Source: Glandiceps talaboti (Eukaryota > Hemichordata > Enteropneusta > Spengelidae). Taken from it: 64,000 nt of DNA. Made by a program: the position numbers and the translations under genes. The notes beneath the pieces are model-generated. The model saw only the letters and a program-made list of their open reading frames with translations, did no database searches and was not told where the DNA came from. Location of the stretch: NCBI RefSeq assembly GCF_964340395.1, contig NC_135566.1, positions 12,592,001 through 12,656,000 of the forward strand, written 5' to 3'. Of this stretch, positions 47,437-59,594 are shown piece after piece (the stretch's first letter is position 1; each line of letters starts with the position of its first letter).

Positions 47437-47806
47437 TAGTCTAGTTCCTGGCGATTCTATTCCGATTTGACACTATGTTATCTTCACACATTACGTCTAG
47501 TCAATCTTGTTACTCTCGCACAGAATTCTGTGCTCCCCAACAGCGTTCATATAAACATGATGACATTGTCGGTCCCCACGTATTGGAGGTGGAGTTCAGT
47601 TGGATATTTGCATATCATATCAGTCCAGCTGTATCAATGAATATTAATGAGTGATGACGACAGCCTGTCAATTTGTGATGGATTACTACTGACATGTGCT
47701 GTTTGCGTTTTGCCCAGCATGGAGTTGATCCACATTTAACGCCTTGAGTAACGAAATTGACTAGACGTAATGGGAAATCGGAATACAATCATCTAGAATT
47801 AGACTA
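47437..47806. mobile_element. TIR element, TAGTCTAGTTCC family, 370 bp
   Basis: The left end, TAGTCTAGTTCCTGGCGATT then CTATTCCGATTT, pairs with the right end, AAATCGGAATACAATCATCT then AGAATTAGACTA. Inner arms ATTACGTCTAGTCAAT and ATTGACTAGACGTAAT (47493 and 47757) are perfect complements. Non-coding. Confidence 0.82.
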
Positions 47807-47811
47807 TTCCC

Positions 47812-48185
47812 CATTAGGCCAAAAAAAAAAATAATTGTGTGGTTCCGGTAACACGATCCCACCTAGTTTTTTACTGCCCACCCTAAACATTTTTTTTAGG
47901 TAATTCAAAAGAATTATTGAAAAATTGGAAAAATTCACACGAAAATAGTGAGATTTGGAAATGTCAGTGCCTCATGTGATCAAAACAAGATGGTGGAATC
48001 CAGCAACGTACCACACAATGTCTTCTGCATATAGTACAGAAAGTGTGATTACATCAATGAGAAGTCTCTGTTGACCTCTGTAAATAGGAAGAGAACATTT
48101 GAACAGATCGTCGATGATACAAAAAAAAAATCCTACCTACACTATTTTGTTTTCGAAACCATACAATTTTTTTATTTGGCCTATT
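47812..48185. mobile_element. TIR element, TAGGCCAAAAA family, copy 1
   Basis: The left end, TTAGGCCAAAAAAAAAAATA then ATTGTGTGGTTCCGG, pairs with the right end, GAAACCATACAATTTTTTTA then TTTGGCCTA. The interior contains CCCACCTAGTTTTTTACTGC, CCACCCTAAACA. A second copy is at 57304-57706, and a more diverged piece follows directly at 48190-48475 (AGTTTAAACTGCCAACCCTA, (AAAAT)n). Confidence 0.8.
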
Positions 48186-48189
48186 ACAC

Positions 48190-48475
48190 CCGACAGACTC
48201 TAGTTTAAACTGCCAACCCTAAACACTTCTCAAACATTTAAAGCAAAATGATAAGAAATTTTTTCATGCATATCTGGTTTCTTTCCCCAGTGATGCCTGT
48301 ACATATTTCATCAAACTATCACAGAAGGGGTATCCTGACAATCATTTCGTTCAGTTTTGGGTCGAAGCAATAATTTTCAAAAATAGAAATAATTAAAAAG
48401 ATAAAATAAAATAAAATAAAATAAAATCCCAACCTTAGTAAACCTACCCTATTCTCTGAGGAATTTTTTTTTTCA
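48190..48475. mobile_element. Diverged partial relative of the TAGGCCAAAAA family
   Basis: CTAGTTTAAACTGCCAACCC, TAAACACTTC parallels CTAGTTTTTTACTGCCCACC, CTAAACATTT of the adjacent element. It also has the (AAAAT)n block (48401-48428) and a CCTACC word near the right end, as in the copy at 57304. Confidence 0.45.
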
Positions 48476-48479
48476 TCTA

Positions 48480-48965
48480 AATTAATATTTTATATTAATT
48501 AATGGCTGTAATGCAAATGTCGCTAATTTTGACAGTACTTATGACTAATTATACATAGCAAGGTAATATTTCCATGTATTAATAAAATTAATTGCTGTTA
48601 ATTTCAACACAATGACTGCTAATTTGGATAATTTAATCAGCATTTAATTTGAATAATGCAGGCAAAATATAAATTACACATAAAGGTGAATTTACTAATT
48701 TGAAGAAGAAAAAAACCTATTATAGCTAATTTTAATATAGCAGCTGTACAAAAAATGAAACTGACGGCCAATTTGAATAGCTGTCACTGGTGTTAATTTA
48801 CTGTGCAAATAAATGTCAATTTCAGTAGTAAAAGGTTGGTTATTTAATTTATGAAAATAGGTACTAATTAATTTCAACAATGTAAACAATTGAGTATTTG
48901 AATATTCCCAGTAGTGTCAATTTTAATAGATTTCATTTAGTTAAAACCTAAGTCGTTTTTGTTTT
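48480..48965. repeat. Degenerate TAATTT-rich tract
   Basis: Repeated phrases of the type GCTAATTTNNATA, GCAAATNNNNGTCAATTT at intervals of roughly 40-60 bp. It looks like an ancient, decayed tandem array rather than coding sequence. Confidence 0.5.
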
Positions 48966-48969
48966 TTTT

Positions 48970-49275
48970 TGCGTTAATTTCACTCGTTGAAATATACATT
49001 AAACCTTTACTGAAACATCTCACTCCATTTAATATCTACAAGTCGTTGATACATGCAGTATGTACCCTAGAATCTTTTTTGCATTAATTTCACTTGTTGA
49101 AATGTACACTAAGATTTTACTGAAACAGCTTACTCCATCTAATATCTACAAGTCGTTGATACATGTTTTACCCTAGAATCCTTTTTGCGTTAATTTTACT
49201 CGTTGACCTGTACACTAAACCAGCTCATTCCATCTTATATCTACTAGTTGTTAATAGTACTGTGTACATAGCCTA
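48970..49275. repeat. Tandem repeat of about 110 bp, three copies
   Basis: GCGTTAATTTCACTCGTTGA, then CTGAAACATCTCACTCCATT, TAATATCTACAAGTCGTTGA, TACATG and CCCTAGAATC(T/C)TTTT recur at 48971, 49080 and 49187. The third copy is shortened. Confidence 0.9.
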
Positions 49276-49787
49276 CAATCCAGTCATGTGGTGATTTTCG
49301 GCACTCACCTTTCCCCTGCCACACCTAGCATTTCACTTAGAGTAGCCATTTAGTAAACCTAAAATTAGGTTAAGATTTCCTGCAGTGACCTTCGACCGGA
49401 CCCCAATAGAATATGGTAGTTATGTTTACATCATACAGCTCAACCCTCGTAGTTGGTTCTCATCACGTGGTGATGTCATTGACATCATCTCAAAGCAAGC
49501 AATTGAAAAAAAAGTAGGAAATTGTACCTGATTTCTGACCAAAACTTTGTTAATGTAAAATTCTAGGCTACTGCATACACTGTCTTGTCCAGCAGTAAAC
49601 AGTACAAATAAAAGTCTGAACCATATTGCCACAATTTGTAAATGTGTGGGATATTGAATACGTGTTTATTACTTGGTGCTCTGACAGGCTTCAACAAGTA
49701 TAACATAAAAATGTAAGTCAAAGTGAACAAGATTTATAGAGGAAAAATACATTTTGTGTTACAAAATACTGGGGTATACATACACCT

Positions 49788-50155
49788 ATAGTACTGATCA
49801 AGAGTTTTGTCCAGGGGATATTTTCCGATTCGGCAGAATGGATTTGAAAAATATGAGCGAAGATTATGTTCACAAAACAGTTGTAGATGAAATTTATAGG
49901 AATCATTGCTATTGATGATGCCTGTCAAACAATATTCATACGACGTGAATTTATTTCGTCTGTATTCAAGTTGTGGTTATGTGATATGCCATATCAATAG
50001 TACCTAAATTGAGAGTTTTGTCTGGGGATTACCCAGGGGAGATTATTTTCCGATTCAGCAGAATGGATTAGAAAAATATTAGCTAAGATATGTTAGCAAA
50101 ACAGTTCTAGATGAAATTTGTAGGATTCATTGCCGCCAATGATACAAATGTACCT
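49788..50155. repeat. Direct duplication, two copies of about 135 bp
   Basis: GAGTTTTGTCCAGGGGATAT, TTTCCGATTCGGCAGAATGG and CAAAACAGTTGTAGATGAAA recur at about 50013-50120 with about 80-85 percent identity judged by eye. The second copy carries a small insertion (TACCCAGGGGAGATT). Confidence 0.85.
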
Positions 50156-50363
50156 GTCGAGCGCTACTCAGATGTGCCGTCTTAAACTTAAACCCTTTAA
50201 CATGTTTAACATAAATAATTCGCTGCATGAGAAATGTTTACTTCGCAAACATCGTATCTATACGCTGTGCAAAGCACGGGTTATTTTCTTGTGTAGTACA
50301 AAACCTGACTGGAAATCAGTAGCACTAATAAAAGAAACAATATTGAGAATAGATGCAGAGTGA
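50156..50363 (+). other. Open stretch of unknown status
   Basis: Reads MCRLKLKPFNMFNINNSLHE, then KCLLRKHRIYTLCKARVIFL and a C-terminus KPDWKSVALIKETILRIDAE before a stop. The phrase TGACTGGAAA(T/G)C(A/T)GTAGCA also occurs at 51529, so this is more likely a dispersed repeat than a gene. Confidence 0.3.
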
Positions 50364-50828
50364 TTGATGTTCAGTTTATTGTATGAAATGGTGTCTTATC
50401 AATGGTGGATATCTACCAACACAAAATAATGGTATTTAAATGACAAATTTACATCGACCACAGATGTGTTTATAGATGCTATCAAATATGTAATGGCATG
50501 AATCTGTACTTGTTGTCAGGGTTTCTATTGCCTCTAAAAAGTAGGATATAAATAGAAACAGTCTCATTATGTTATTAAGAGCTATGCGTCGGTGTTGTGT
50601 TTCTGCCCACATGGTACTATTAAAAGGTGAGAGTAGCCTTAGAATTCATGTATCTCCTGTTCCAGCTTCCCTATAGTATATTCAGAATGGAAAATCCCAG
50701 GTGTGATCTTACTCTCACTGTCTCACAAGCTAGAGTATCTTTCTCCATCATTGTGGTGCCGTGGTGGTACCATTGCTGAAAAGAGGCGGTGATTTTAGAA
50801 TGATGTCTCCTTGTATTGCTAAATGAGA

Positions 50829-50885
50829 TTCATATTCACATTCACATTCACATTCATATTCATATTCATATTCATATTCATATTC
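50829..50885. repeat. (ATTCAT/ATTCAC)n hexanucleotide repeat
   Basis: About nine units with C/T variation, ending at 50885. Confidence 0.95.
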
Positions 50886-50889
50886 TAAG

Positions 50890-52225
50890 ATACAACCTTT
50901 CAACTCTGTCATAATTAACATTCAATACAGAAATAAGATAATTGTTCCTCAAGCCTCAAAACAAACAAATTGCCGTCACTCCACAACCACTATATCCGTC
51001 AAAAACAAAATAGCAAAATATCATTGATGAAAATAATATCATTTAGCAGCGCTGTGTGGTGAAGTTTAAAAAGCTGGTGGCAGTTATATTCCTGGTCTGA
51101 AAAAATGTCAACAACAAAAATTTTATTAATATTTGTATTATTCACTATCGCCCTGTGGCAAAGTTGTGAAAGCTAAGATCACAAGTAGTTATCAGATAGC
51201 TCTGCTTGCCCCAGGTTTGATGGGTCATGTACACTTCATCAATAGTCCTTTTGTACAATTGACTGTGAGGGCGCTGTTTTTCCTGTCTGTGTGTCCCATG
51301 GGGGTATATAGGGCTAGCAGTCAGGAGGCCATGAGTATATACCTGTATAGCCATGCATCCCCAGTGACACATATGTTAAAAAAATTGCATCCCCAGTGTC
51401 AAATAAAGAGTCAAATACACACAAATAGTATGTTAACTTGACTCCTACACAGTAACATGTTTAATAGTGAGCTTGCAATTTAGCCCTGTCATATGCATAA
51501 CATATGTACATTGTATAGTTCTAAACATGACTGGAAAGCTGTAGCATTATTTGTATTTGTCTGTATAAAAATTACCTGGGAGAAAAAAAATAAAAGAGAT
51601 TTTATAAAAAATAATATTTGATTAGTAGATGTATAATGTAGTCAGTTCATTTGTTCTTTGTTTTTGTCAAAAGAGTCGTAAAATTTTCAAAAGAGTTTCA
51701 TGTTCTCCTTGAGAAGAAGACTGGATTGAATGCCATCTTTTTGGGTTGAAATTATGTACTTGTTGTAAGAGCACAAATATGAAAGGAATACGTTAACTGT
51801 CAATACCGCATCTTTTGATTACAGCAAGGTTTGTTTAGTGTCAGTTGTCTCAGCATAGAAATACCTCAAGCACTGAGATTGCTTGCTGAGATATCTCATT
51901 GTTATCATTTTATCATAATATTAATGGAACGCTATTTGTCAGAGATCCTATCCTATTTCCCCATATTATTATTGTCTTTCAAATACCGTGTGTTGTTACG
52001 TCAAACGTTGTTCCTTAAAAGGTGAATTAACGAGCCGATTCTTATCTTGATGCGAGTGAAATATGAGGGTTATAGTTCTGCGCAGAACATATATTTTCTT
52101 TTGATTGGCCATATCAAATACATTTGTTATTCCATTAATTATGCAAAGTAATCCTGGGAGCAAATGAATGATTATGTAATGAAATTTTAAACAAGAGATG
52201 AGCAAAATATTTATACTGAGGGTTG
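50890..52225. other. No gene seen
   Basis: AT-rich. A duplicated TGCATCCCCAGTG phrase lies at 51355 and 51388. Open stretches here have no good splice context. Confidence 0.45.
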
Positions 52226-52232
52226 GTTTCAG

Positions 52233-52256
52233 ATTGGAGGTTGTGACTGCAATCAG
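52233..52256 (+). CDS. Candidate 24-bp micro-exon
   Basis: ATTGGAGGTTGTGACTGCAA, TCAG lies between GGTTGGTTTCAG and GTGAGTCTC, both strong sites. Its length is a multiple of three, as in regulated micro-exons. In phase 0 it reads IGGCDCNQ; in the phase left by 45404-45443 it reads LEVVTAI with split codons. It may belong to the 43.8-45.4 kb gene. Confidence 0.35.
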
Positions 52257-53099
52257 GTGAGTCTCTCTTGGTCTTCGTACTTCATCGCAATGCTTTCATT
52301 TCATTTCTTTTATTTACATTTGAATTGTCATGTCACATGTATTGCAGTAGTTACAGATTTTATTTTGCCATGGTATCGACTTTCAAATTTTCATTTATAA
52401 ATTTAGAGTTGTTGATATTCAGTGTTGTAGTCACTCTTTCATTGGCATCATTGCTGTAGTCCCAAAATATGGAATTTTTTTTTTGGGTGAAAAATGGGAA
52501 AAGTGATGTTTTGTTGATTACAAGCATGCTCTTTTCCATAAAATATTTGTCATGTAATAACAACATTGTTAATTACATCTCTGACATCCATTCAATAGAA
52601 ATGCTTATTAAATTACAAATATGGCCATTGATTTTTTGGGGGGATTATTTCTCCGTTTACTTGATCCACAAAAGGAAAATACTAAACATGTACATGTATC
52701 AGTTTAACACTGATCAGTCAGTTTATTTACGTATCAACATTTTTTTTGGAATTTAAGCAGATTTTATTTTGATTTCAGCCCTTGTTAAATGAAGGTTATT
52801 TAATAATTACTTAATTTGCACGTTATTAAATATGCTGTATTTGCCTTTTTTTTCGTTGAAAGAATTTTGCTATGTAAGCTGAAGGAGACTAAAATGATGT
52901 AGAAATTTGTTACTGAAATTCTGAAACTTTTGGCAGTGGAAATGAAATGTAAAATGTACCTGTAAATGACTGCTGAGAACATAAGCTAGGATGAATTTTT
53001 TCTCAAACTTTTGTACCACTTTTTCGGTAAAATCAAGTCACTAAAATTGTCAAATTTCTCCACTGTCGGTTTTTACTAGCTTGACGCACTATACTACTG

Positions 53100-53225
53100 T
53101 ACTCTGAAGAAGACCTTCTGTGTGAGGTTGAAACCTGTGTGAGGTTGAAACCTCCTATGTGAGGTTGAAACCTCCTGTGTGAGGTTGAAACGTTGGTAAT
53201 AAATTTTAGCGTAGACTAAAGGACT
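53100..53225 (+). repeat. 20-bp tandem repeat in a possible Penelope-like 3' region
   Basis: CTGTGTGAGGTTGAAACCTC is repeated about four times and ends in GGTTGAAACGTTGGTAATAA. The context CTCTGAAGAAGACCTTCTGT ... GAAACGTTGGTAATAAA resembles the conserved 3' sequence of Penelope-like elements as I recall it. The amplification seems to have happened inside that sequence. Confidence 0.55.
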
Positions 53226-54339
53226 TGTCATTTCTTTTTAATACCAAACCCAATGTTACATTTTCTCAAGTCCATGTCTCCGAGCTGGCTCACCATTGCA
53301 GTTGGACTGAGTGTAGCTTCTGCAACAAACTAAATTAGGTGCATTTTCTCTGATCATGTATTCTGTTCATGACATGCATCAAAAATATATAGTTAAATAT
53401 ATCACAATTTATAATGGACAGGGGACAGATTCTTTCTTATCAGGAATATCATCAGCTATTCATGTCGATCATCACTATGGACAGTCTCTGTGAACTCATT
53501 TTTCCACTTTTTAGTAGTTGCACAAAATGTTTCTGTTATCCCTGTAGACTTCTTTATGTGGCCCATATGTCTCTCTTCAACCTGAATAAAATTGTAGCGA
53601 TAATACCATATTCATGCACTTTCTACTAGATTTCACCTATCATTGGATTGTAAAATACCTCTGTTTTATTGAAGAAACAATATACATATAATTCCCCTTG
53701 AAGCATACATGTAGAACAGAATTCCATGTCACGTAAGTTATTTGCGTGAGTGCTTGAGGTGTTCTCGGTAGCTGTATTTTCATGAGTGAAAGTGCAGCAG
53801 AAAACACTGCAAGCATGAGTGGAAACAGCTAGAGTATCCACGCTATAGTACTCACACTTCCTGGGGTTGCAGTATCCAATACACGCTATAAAATGTAAAA
53901 TTTGCAAAAATATAACTGCATGAATACAATTTTGCATACATAGAATAATTTAGCACCCATTTGTAAACAAGTATGCAATAATTTTTTTCGGTATTTCTCT
54001 GCAGTGCAATTATTCCACTAGGATACGTAGACTGATGCAAGCAATCACTCGTACATTTGTAATGATACAGTAGTTTTATCAACAATAATTTATTTTATCT
54101 GAAACATTTGAAATCGGTGAAATTTTTATTAATATCAGAATAATGACTGTAATACTTGTACAGGACTATAAACAATGGTGGAACCACAATCAATTTGTTT
54201 CATCTAGTCTGCTGCTCACTTTCAAATATTTAAAAAAAAAATCTAACTAAAATAATAATATGGTTGGTAATGACAACAGAGATTTTGTAAAATCATAGAC
54301 ATGCTCTCTCCAATGTAATCAAATTTCACCTAATTTCAG

Positions 54340-54393
54340 TGGGTGTCTGTGCTGGGTACATCTTCCCTGTATTCACTGCCCTCTAGTGACCAG
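54340..54393 (+). CDS. Candidate 54-bp exon (weak)
   Basis: Lies between CACCTAATTTCAG and CAG|GTAGAG. Phase 0 reads WVSVLGTSSLYSLPSSDQ. It contains the CACTGCCCTCTAGTGACC word, which is of a type common in non-coding sequence here, so this may be repeat-derived. Confidence 0.2.
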
Positions 54394-54409
54394 GTAGAGA
54401 AATGTTGTA

Positions 54410-56540
54410 AGTCAGTGTATACATATATATCTATCACATAAATTGTAGCTAAGTTTGTGAATACATCAATGTGTTCTTGTCACCACTCTATGGAGGTACA
54501 TAGTACAATGTTTCGACCCCAGCTAGCCACTATACCCGAAACAGGTGAGACATTTGAGTGTTTTTAGAAAAAATCCTGTAATTTCATCATCATTTTGATG
54601 ACATTCTCCTCGATGTGAATTTTACATAGAGAGTAAGATTTTGAGAATGTGTCACCTGTTGTTCTTAGAGTGAAACAAAGGAAGGATTGAAATATCATAT
54701 TACAGTATGAAAAATCTCCCTTTTTCAGTCCGTAAATTCAAAAAAAAATCATACTGACATATTAGTTCATCTTGATTCTCCACCAGCAATATTAATTATG
54801 AATAGAAAATTATTTCATGTTATAATTAATATCAAACTTATAGCAATATTGCAACTATATTTTGGCATAATGGTTATTATATCAAAATAAGATATCGTAA
54901 AATATCGATTCTTGCTAAAATTGTACATTATTTAGTTTCCTGCATGAACAAATTCTCAGGCATGTAAGATTTATGGCGTTCTGTTTACTATATTCCAGAC
55001 CTACTGTTAAGGTGTAAAGTGGATGGTGATTGGTTGAATTTTCTTACTAAACTATGAATTATCTAGGGCGTACACTTTATCATTAGAGTAAAAAGTACAG
55101 ATTTAAAATAAAGAAAAAGAAAAAATTTACAAAAAAAAATGTCGTAGTGTTGAATTTGGCTAAAAAGAAAGATATGATGATCAATAGTCTACAAACTTCA
55201 GAAATTTTTGTCAAGATTTAGAAATTCAACAATCCAACAGGTTGTAGTAAGCTTCTTATCAGATTCTAGTTGTTATTTTTGACATTTTGGAAGTTTTATT
55301 TCGTGTTTCTAATCACAAATAGAAATATTTCGGAGTAAATTTTGATAGTCAAGTAAATTTGATGATTTGTTCACATTTTTGTGTGTAAATTTTATTTTCA
55401 ACAAACCTGTCACACAGTCGACTAGTTACTGTTCTTTTTATTTAGCACTTTAGAGCAAGTGTGTATGTGGGCAGAAATAGTCATCAATTTATGATGTACT
55501 GGTGTTTTTCCATGTTATGGTACAAAACATAAATAAAATGCTTCACGTTTATTTCAAATTTATTCAATTTAGTTATTTTATCCTGAAGACAAATTATTTG
55601 AATGCATTAAAAATCTGAATGATAAACTTCAAAAGATGAAACTTCAGTTGTATTTCAAAATTTTTTTTTTTTTTTTAAAAAAGATAGAAATGTGCAGTAG
55701 AGTAAAAAAAAAAAAAAAAAAAAAAAAAAACGGAACCAGAAATTTTTTTTCCATTTTCCAAGTGCCATAGTCATGAAAGTTCACATTCCATAAAAAATAC
55801 CTTGTAAAATAGCTAAGCTGCACAAAATTCAAAATACAATGTATGCATCGTTTTATTATATGGGTACACAAATGGACTGTCAATGTTTACAACCAACTAA
55901 AACTCATGACAACCCCACTATTGTCCGTTCCTTGAGAGGAAGAAAATTATACACATATACATTTTATTCCCTACGTTTAAGGAAATACTAAACTACCATA
56001 CTATACATAAAAAGATAAATACCAGTAAAATCAAATTGATTTCAGCGTTGTTTTCCTGGAAATCAAACATTAACAGTCAAATAAAAGTGAACGATTAAAA
56101 TTGATAGTTGCGTTTTCTTCATCGTCTATACCATTATTATACCATCATTTACTGTTAGGCAGAATATCCTCAATTGTTGCCATGGCAACCGAAATGAAAA
56201 ATGATTATCTGATATCATATTGAACTACCACAAGATACACTGTGTGGGATTTATGTGTGAAGTGTTACTGAACAGTATAAATGATGTTTTTTTAATCATT
56301 TTCACGTTTTCAGTGTGGATGAGTAGAGAATGATTATTACATTGCGCACAGACGGTAAATATTAAAAAACAGTCGAACTGTCTTGTGAACTTTCTCTGCT
56401 CATGCTTAAACCACGACAATATTAAGAAGAAGGAAATATGTCGACTATCATATTTCAAAACAAAGGGGAGGCTTTTGTTTTATCTCCTCCCCCTCCCCCG
56501 CATCCCCCTCCTTTTTACAGTATTATTAATTACATGTTTG
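54410..56540. other. No gene seen; homopolymer tracts
   Basis: AT-rich. A T-tract at 55661-55676 is followed by an A-tract at 55705-55730, forming a potential T:A hairpin. A CT/C-rich block lies at 56484-56515. Confidence 0.5.
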
Positions 56541-56542
56541 AT

Positions 56543-56690
56543 ATTCCCAAATATTTTACTTCATTCAGCTCTGAGAAATAGGAGTGACCTAAGGGGTCCT
56601 TGTCACTGTCAGTTGAAGACGAGACGAGTAGTGACAAAACCCTTATGTCACAAGTATTTTTCAGCTGACTTTAGAGTTATATTGGAAAAT
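56543..56690 (+). mobile_element. Nested-hairpin MITE, copy C (most diverged)
   Basis: AGGAGTGACCTAAGGGGTCC, TTGTCAC at 56580 and GTGACAAAACCCTTATGTCA, CAAGTATTTTTCAGCTGA at 56629 form the core. The loop is replaced by TGTCAGTTGAAGACGAGACG. The outer arm TTCATTCAGCT matches the family outer arm. Confidence 0.75.
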
Positions 56691-56834
56691 AATCAGATGA
56701 CAGTATTACCTGCGCAGACTTAATAATCTAAGAAAAAAGTGAGGGAAATAATGGCAGTTCTGGATGCTCTGATGTTTTGAGCACCATATCGACATAGCCA
56801 TGCTCTCTTGTGACTGAATACCTTAAAATATATA

Positions 56835-57142
56835 CCATATTTTCTATTCAAATGTGTACAACTTGGCTTGCACATGGGATAAATACCGTATTTTCTGTTG
56901 AAATGTGTACAACTTGGCTTGCACATGGGATAAATACCGTGTTTTCTGTTCAAGTGTGTACAACTTGGCTTGCACATGGGATGAATACCGTATTTTCAGT
57001 TCAAATGTGTACAACTTGGCTTGCACATGGGACAAATACCATATTTTCTGTTCAAATGTGTACAACTTGGCTTGCACATGGGATAAATACCGTATTTTCT
57101 GTTCAAATGTGTATAACTTGGCTTGCACATGGGATAAATGCA
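56835..57142. repeat. 51-bp tandem repeat, six copies
   Basis: The unit is AAATGTGTACAACTTGGCTT, GCACATGGGATAAATACCGT, ATTTTCTGTTC. The first two copies start at 56850 and 56901. The period is a multiple of three, so both strands stay open (CTTWLAHGINTVFSVQM in plus); no start or splice evidence was found. Confidence 0.93.
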
Positions 57143-57303
57143 AAAATGATACATACCTTCAGTGACATTACAATTACAATTATCTTCTGGCAGTGTTAGA
57201 AAAGTTAATTACAATAGTAAGGGTTTCCTTGATATTTTTTTCAATGCATGTAATAAATTACATCATCTGATCATTTATAAGTCTAAGCTTTAGTTTTGCT
57301 ATT

Positions 57304-57706
57304 GGGCCGAAAACAAAAAGTAATTGTTTGGTTCTGGTTACCCAAGCCCACCTAGTTTTTCACTGCTGATCCTAAACTTTTTTTTTATGTCTTTGAGAAA
57401 AAAATGATAAAATCACAAAAATTGTGAAGTCTCACAAGAAATAGTGGGTGCGGAAACTGACATCAACTTAAAAAGACAAGATAAAACTATTCTTCCAATC
57501 TGTAATGGCTTTACATCTGATAGGAAGAAATAAACAACACAGAGACCATTTGGAAAACAATGGAAAACCTGAACTACACATTCAGACATGAAAAAAAATA
57601 AAATAAAATAAAATAATAAAATAATATAATAAAATAAAAAATCTACCTACCCCACATATTCTAATATTGAACGTAATTGGAACTACACAATTTTTTTTTT
57701 AGGCCA
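57304..57706. mobile_element. TIR element, TAGGCCAAAAA family, copy 2
   Basis: Left end TTGGGCCGAAAACAAAAAGT, AATTGTTTGGTTCTGG; right end GGAACTACACAATTTTTTTT, TTAGGCC. The interior shares CCCACCTAGTTTTTCACTGC and an (AAAAT)n block at 57596-57640 with the 48-kb relatives. Confidence 0.78.
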
Positions 57707-57782
57707 TAAAGAGTAAATGATGGTCAAACATGCTTTAGTAATTAAGTAGAATACCGCAATTAGCTTTTCAATATGAAGCAAG

Positions 57783-58575
57783 CTTACGTCCCAGAAATGT
57801 TTAAACTCAACCTGTGCTCCTTTAACAAATTCATAGAACTAATTTGAAAGACTTTTATATTTAGGTATATCTTACACCCTAGATACGTATAAACTCAACC
57901 TGTGCCCCTATAACAGATCCATAGAACTAATTTGAAAGACTTTTATATTTAGGTATATCTTACACCCCAGATACGTATAAACTCAACCTGTGCCCCTTTA
58001 ACAAATCCATAGAACTAATTTGAAAGACTTTTATATTTAGGTATATCTTACACCCTAGATACGTATAAACTCAACCTGTGCCCCTTTAACAGATCCATAG
58101 AACTAATTTGAAAGACTTTTTATTTATGTATATCTTACACCCTAGATACTTATAAACTCAACCTGTGTCCCTTTAACAAATTCATAGAACTAATTTGAAA
58201 GACTTTTATATTTAGGTATATCTTACACCCCAGATACGTATAAACTCAACCTGTGCTCCTTTAACAAATTCATCCAACTAATTTGAAAGACTTTTATATT
58301 TAGGTATATCTTACACCCCAGATACGTATAAACTCAACCTGTGCTCCTTTAACAAATTCATCCAACTAATTTGAAAGACTTTTATATTTAGGTATATCTT
58401 ACGCCCCAGATACGTATAAACTCAACCTGTGCTCCTTTAACAAATTCACCCAACTAATTTGAAAGACTTTTATATTTAGGTATATCTTACGCCCCAGATA
58501 CGTATAAACTCAACCTGTGCTCCTTTAACAAATTCATACAACTAATTTGAAAGACTTTTCTGTGTTTAGGTATAT
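57783..58575. repeat. 88-bp tandem repeat, nine copies
   Basis: Phase word GAAAGACTTT at 57846, 57934, 58022, 58110, 58197, 58285, 58373, 58461 and 58549. The unit contains TATATTTAGGTATATCTTAC, CAGATACGTATAAACTCAAC and CTGTGCTCCTTTAACAAATT. Variants CCCTAG/CCCCAG, ACACC/ACGCC and CATAGAAC/CATCCAAC sort by position along the array. Confidence 0.95.
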
Positions 58576-58579
58576 CAAA

Positions 58580-59590
58580 TATTATACAGCAAGAGGACAT
58601 CTGGCACATGATCTACAAACAGAATTTATTACTTTATGTGAAATCCATTCTCAGGTTATTATTCACGTCCCTGTAAGATGTGAATTCTTTAATTCATGAA
58701 ATTATGTTGCCATAGTAACAGAGACATCATCCGGTCTCTTCCAACACATGTTGTCAGTGGGTAAATATCAATTCCATGGAGAGAGCATGGCCATATCAAA
58801 TTTCTTCCCTAATGTCATCACTTCTCATAATTTCGACAAAAGCAATATATATATCAATGCCAAAGTCTGTGTAAAGTGATGTGACATCTATTTCCTGGGT
58901 TTTGATTAAAACTCAGGAAAAACACTGATTCTGTGCATTTGGATGTCAGCCCCATGTCATTGCTAAGTGAGAGTAAGCCATTGTGAAGAATATTTCGCCT
59001 TGGGGCTAAAAACAGTTTTCAGTTCTGCCTGCCAAATTTTTCATGATCTGCAAAAGTAGTTCACATCTTTAGACCTGCTATAAAGTTTAGTAGTTCTTTA
59101 CAAACATATACGTACATATTCAAAGTACTATAACACATGTTTTTAATGGCGATCTTTTCAAAACTTTGAATTTTTCATGAATCAATTTTATATTGTAGTA
59201 CATGTACCAAGAAGCTGTCTTGGTACTAGATGCGATACATTTGGTGATTTGTAAACCAGCCTGCCTATACTTCTGCGACCTTCTTTGTCTTCAACATACA
59301 TTTATACTGTAAAGAACGTTTTATTCACTTTGCAAGATTTACGTAGAAAAGATGGAAAGTATTTTCACTCTAAATAATTGTCCCTAAAACTGAGCTTCAG
59401 AATTATGTGGCATTTTTGAGAACGGTGAATGGACACAGGTCATCTTTACCTCATCTTGTATGGTATTGTGCTGAAACGATCATACATGTAATCTCTGTTT
59501 ATCATCGGCAGGTTTATTCATCAACATTTACCCAAAGCTATTACATTGTCGTTGTTTTCACCAATCAGAACAATGGTGAGGCTGCATGTT
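58580..59590. other. No gene seen
   Basis: AT-rich. The longest open stretch (59407-59592) lacks splice or start support. Confidence 0.45.
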
Positions 59591-59594
59591 AATA

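Noticed and set aside
50156-50363. Protein-like open frame ending KPDWKSVALIKETILRIDAE
   Set aside because: Part of the phrase is repeated at 51.5 kb, so a dispersed repeat is more likely than a gene.
56720-57199. Repetitive open frames of the 51-bp array on both strands
   Set aside because: Frames stay open because the period is 3n; no gene evidence.
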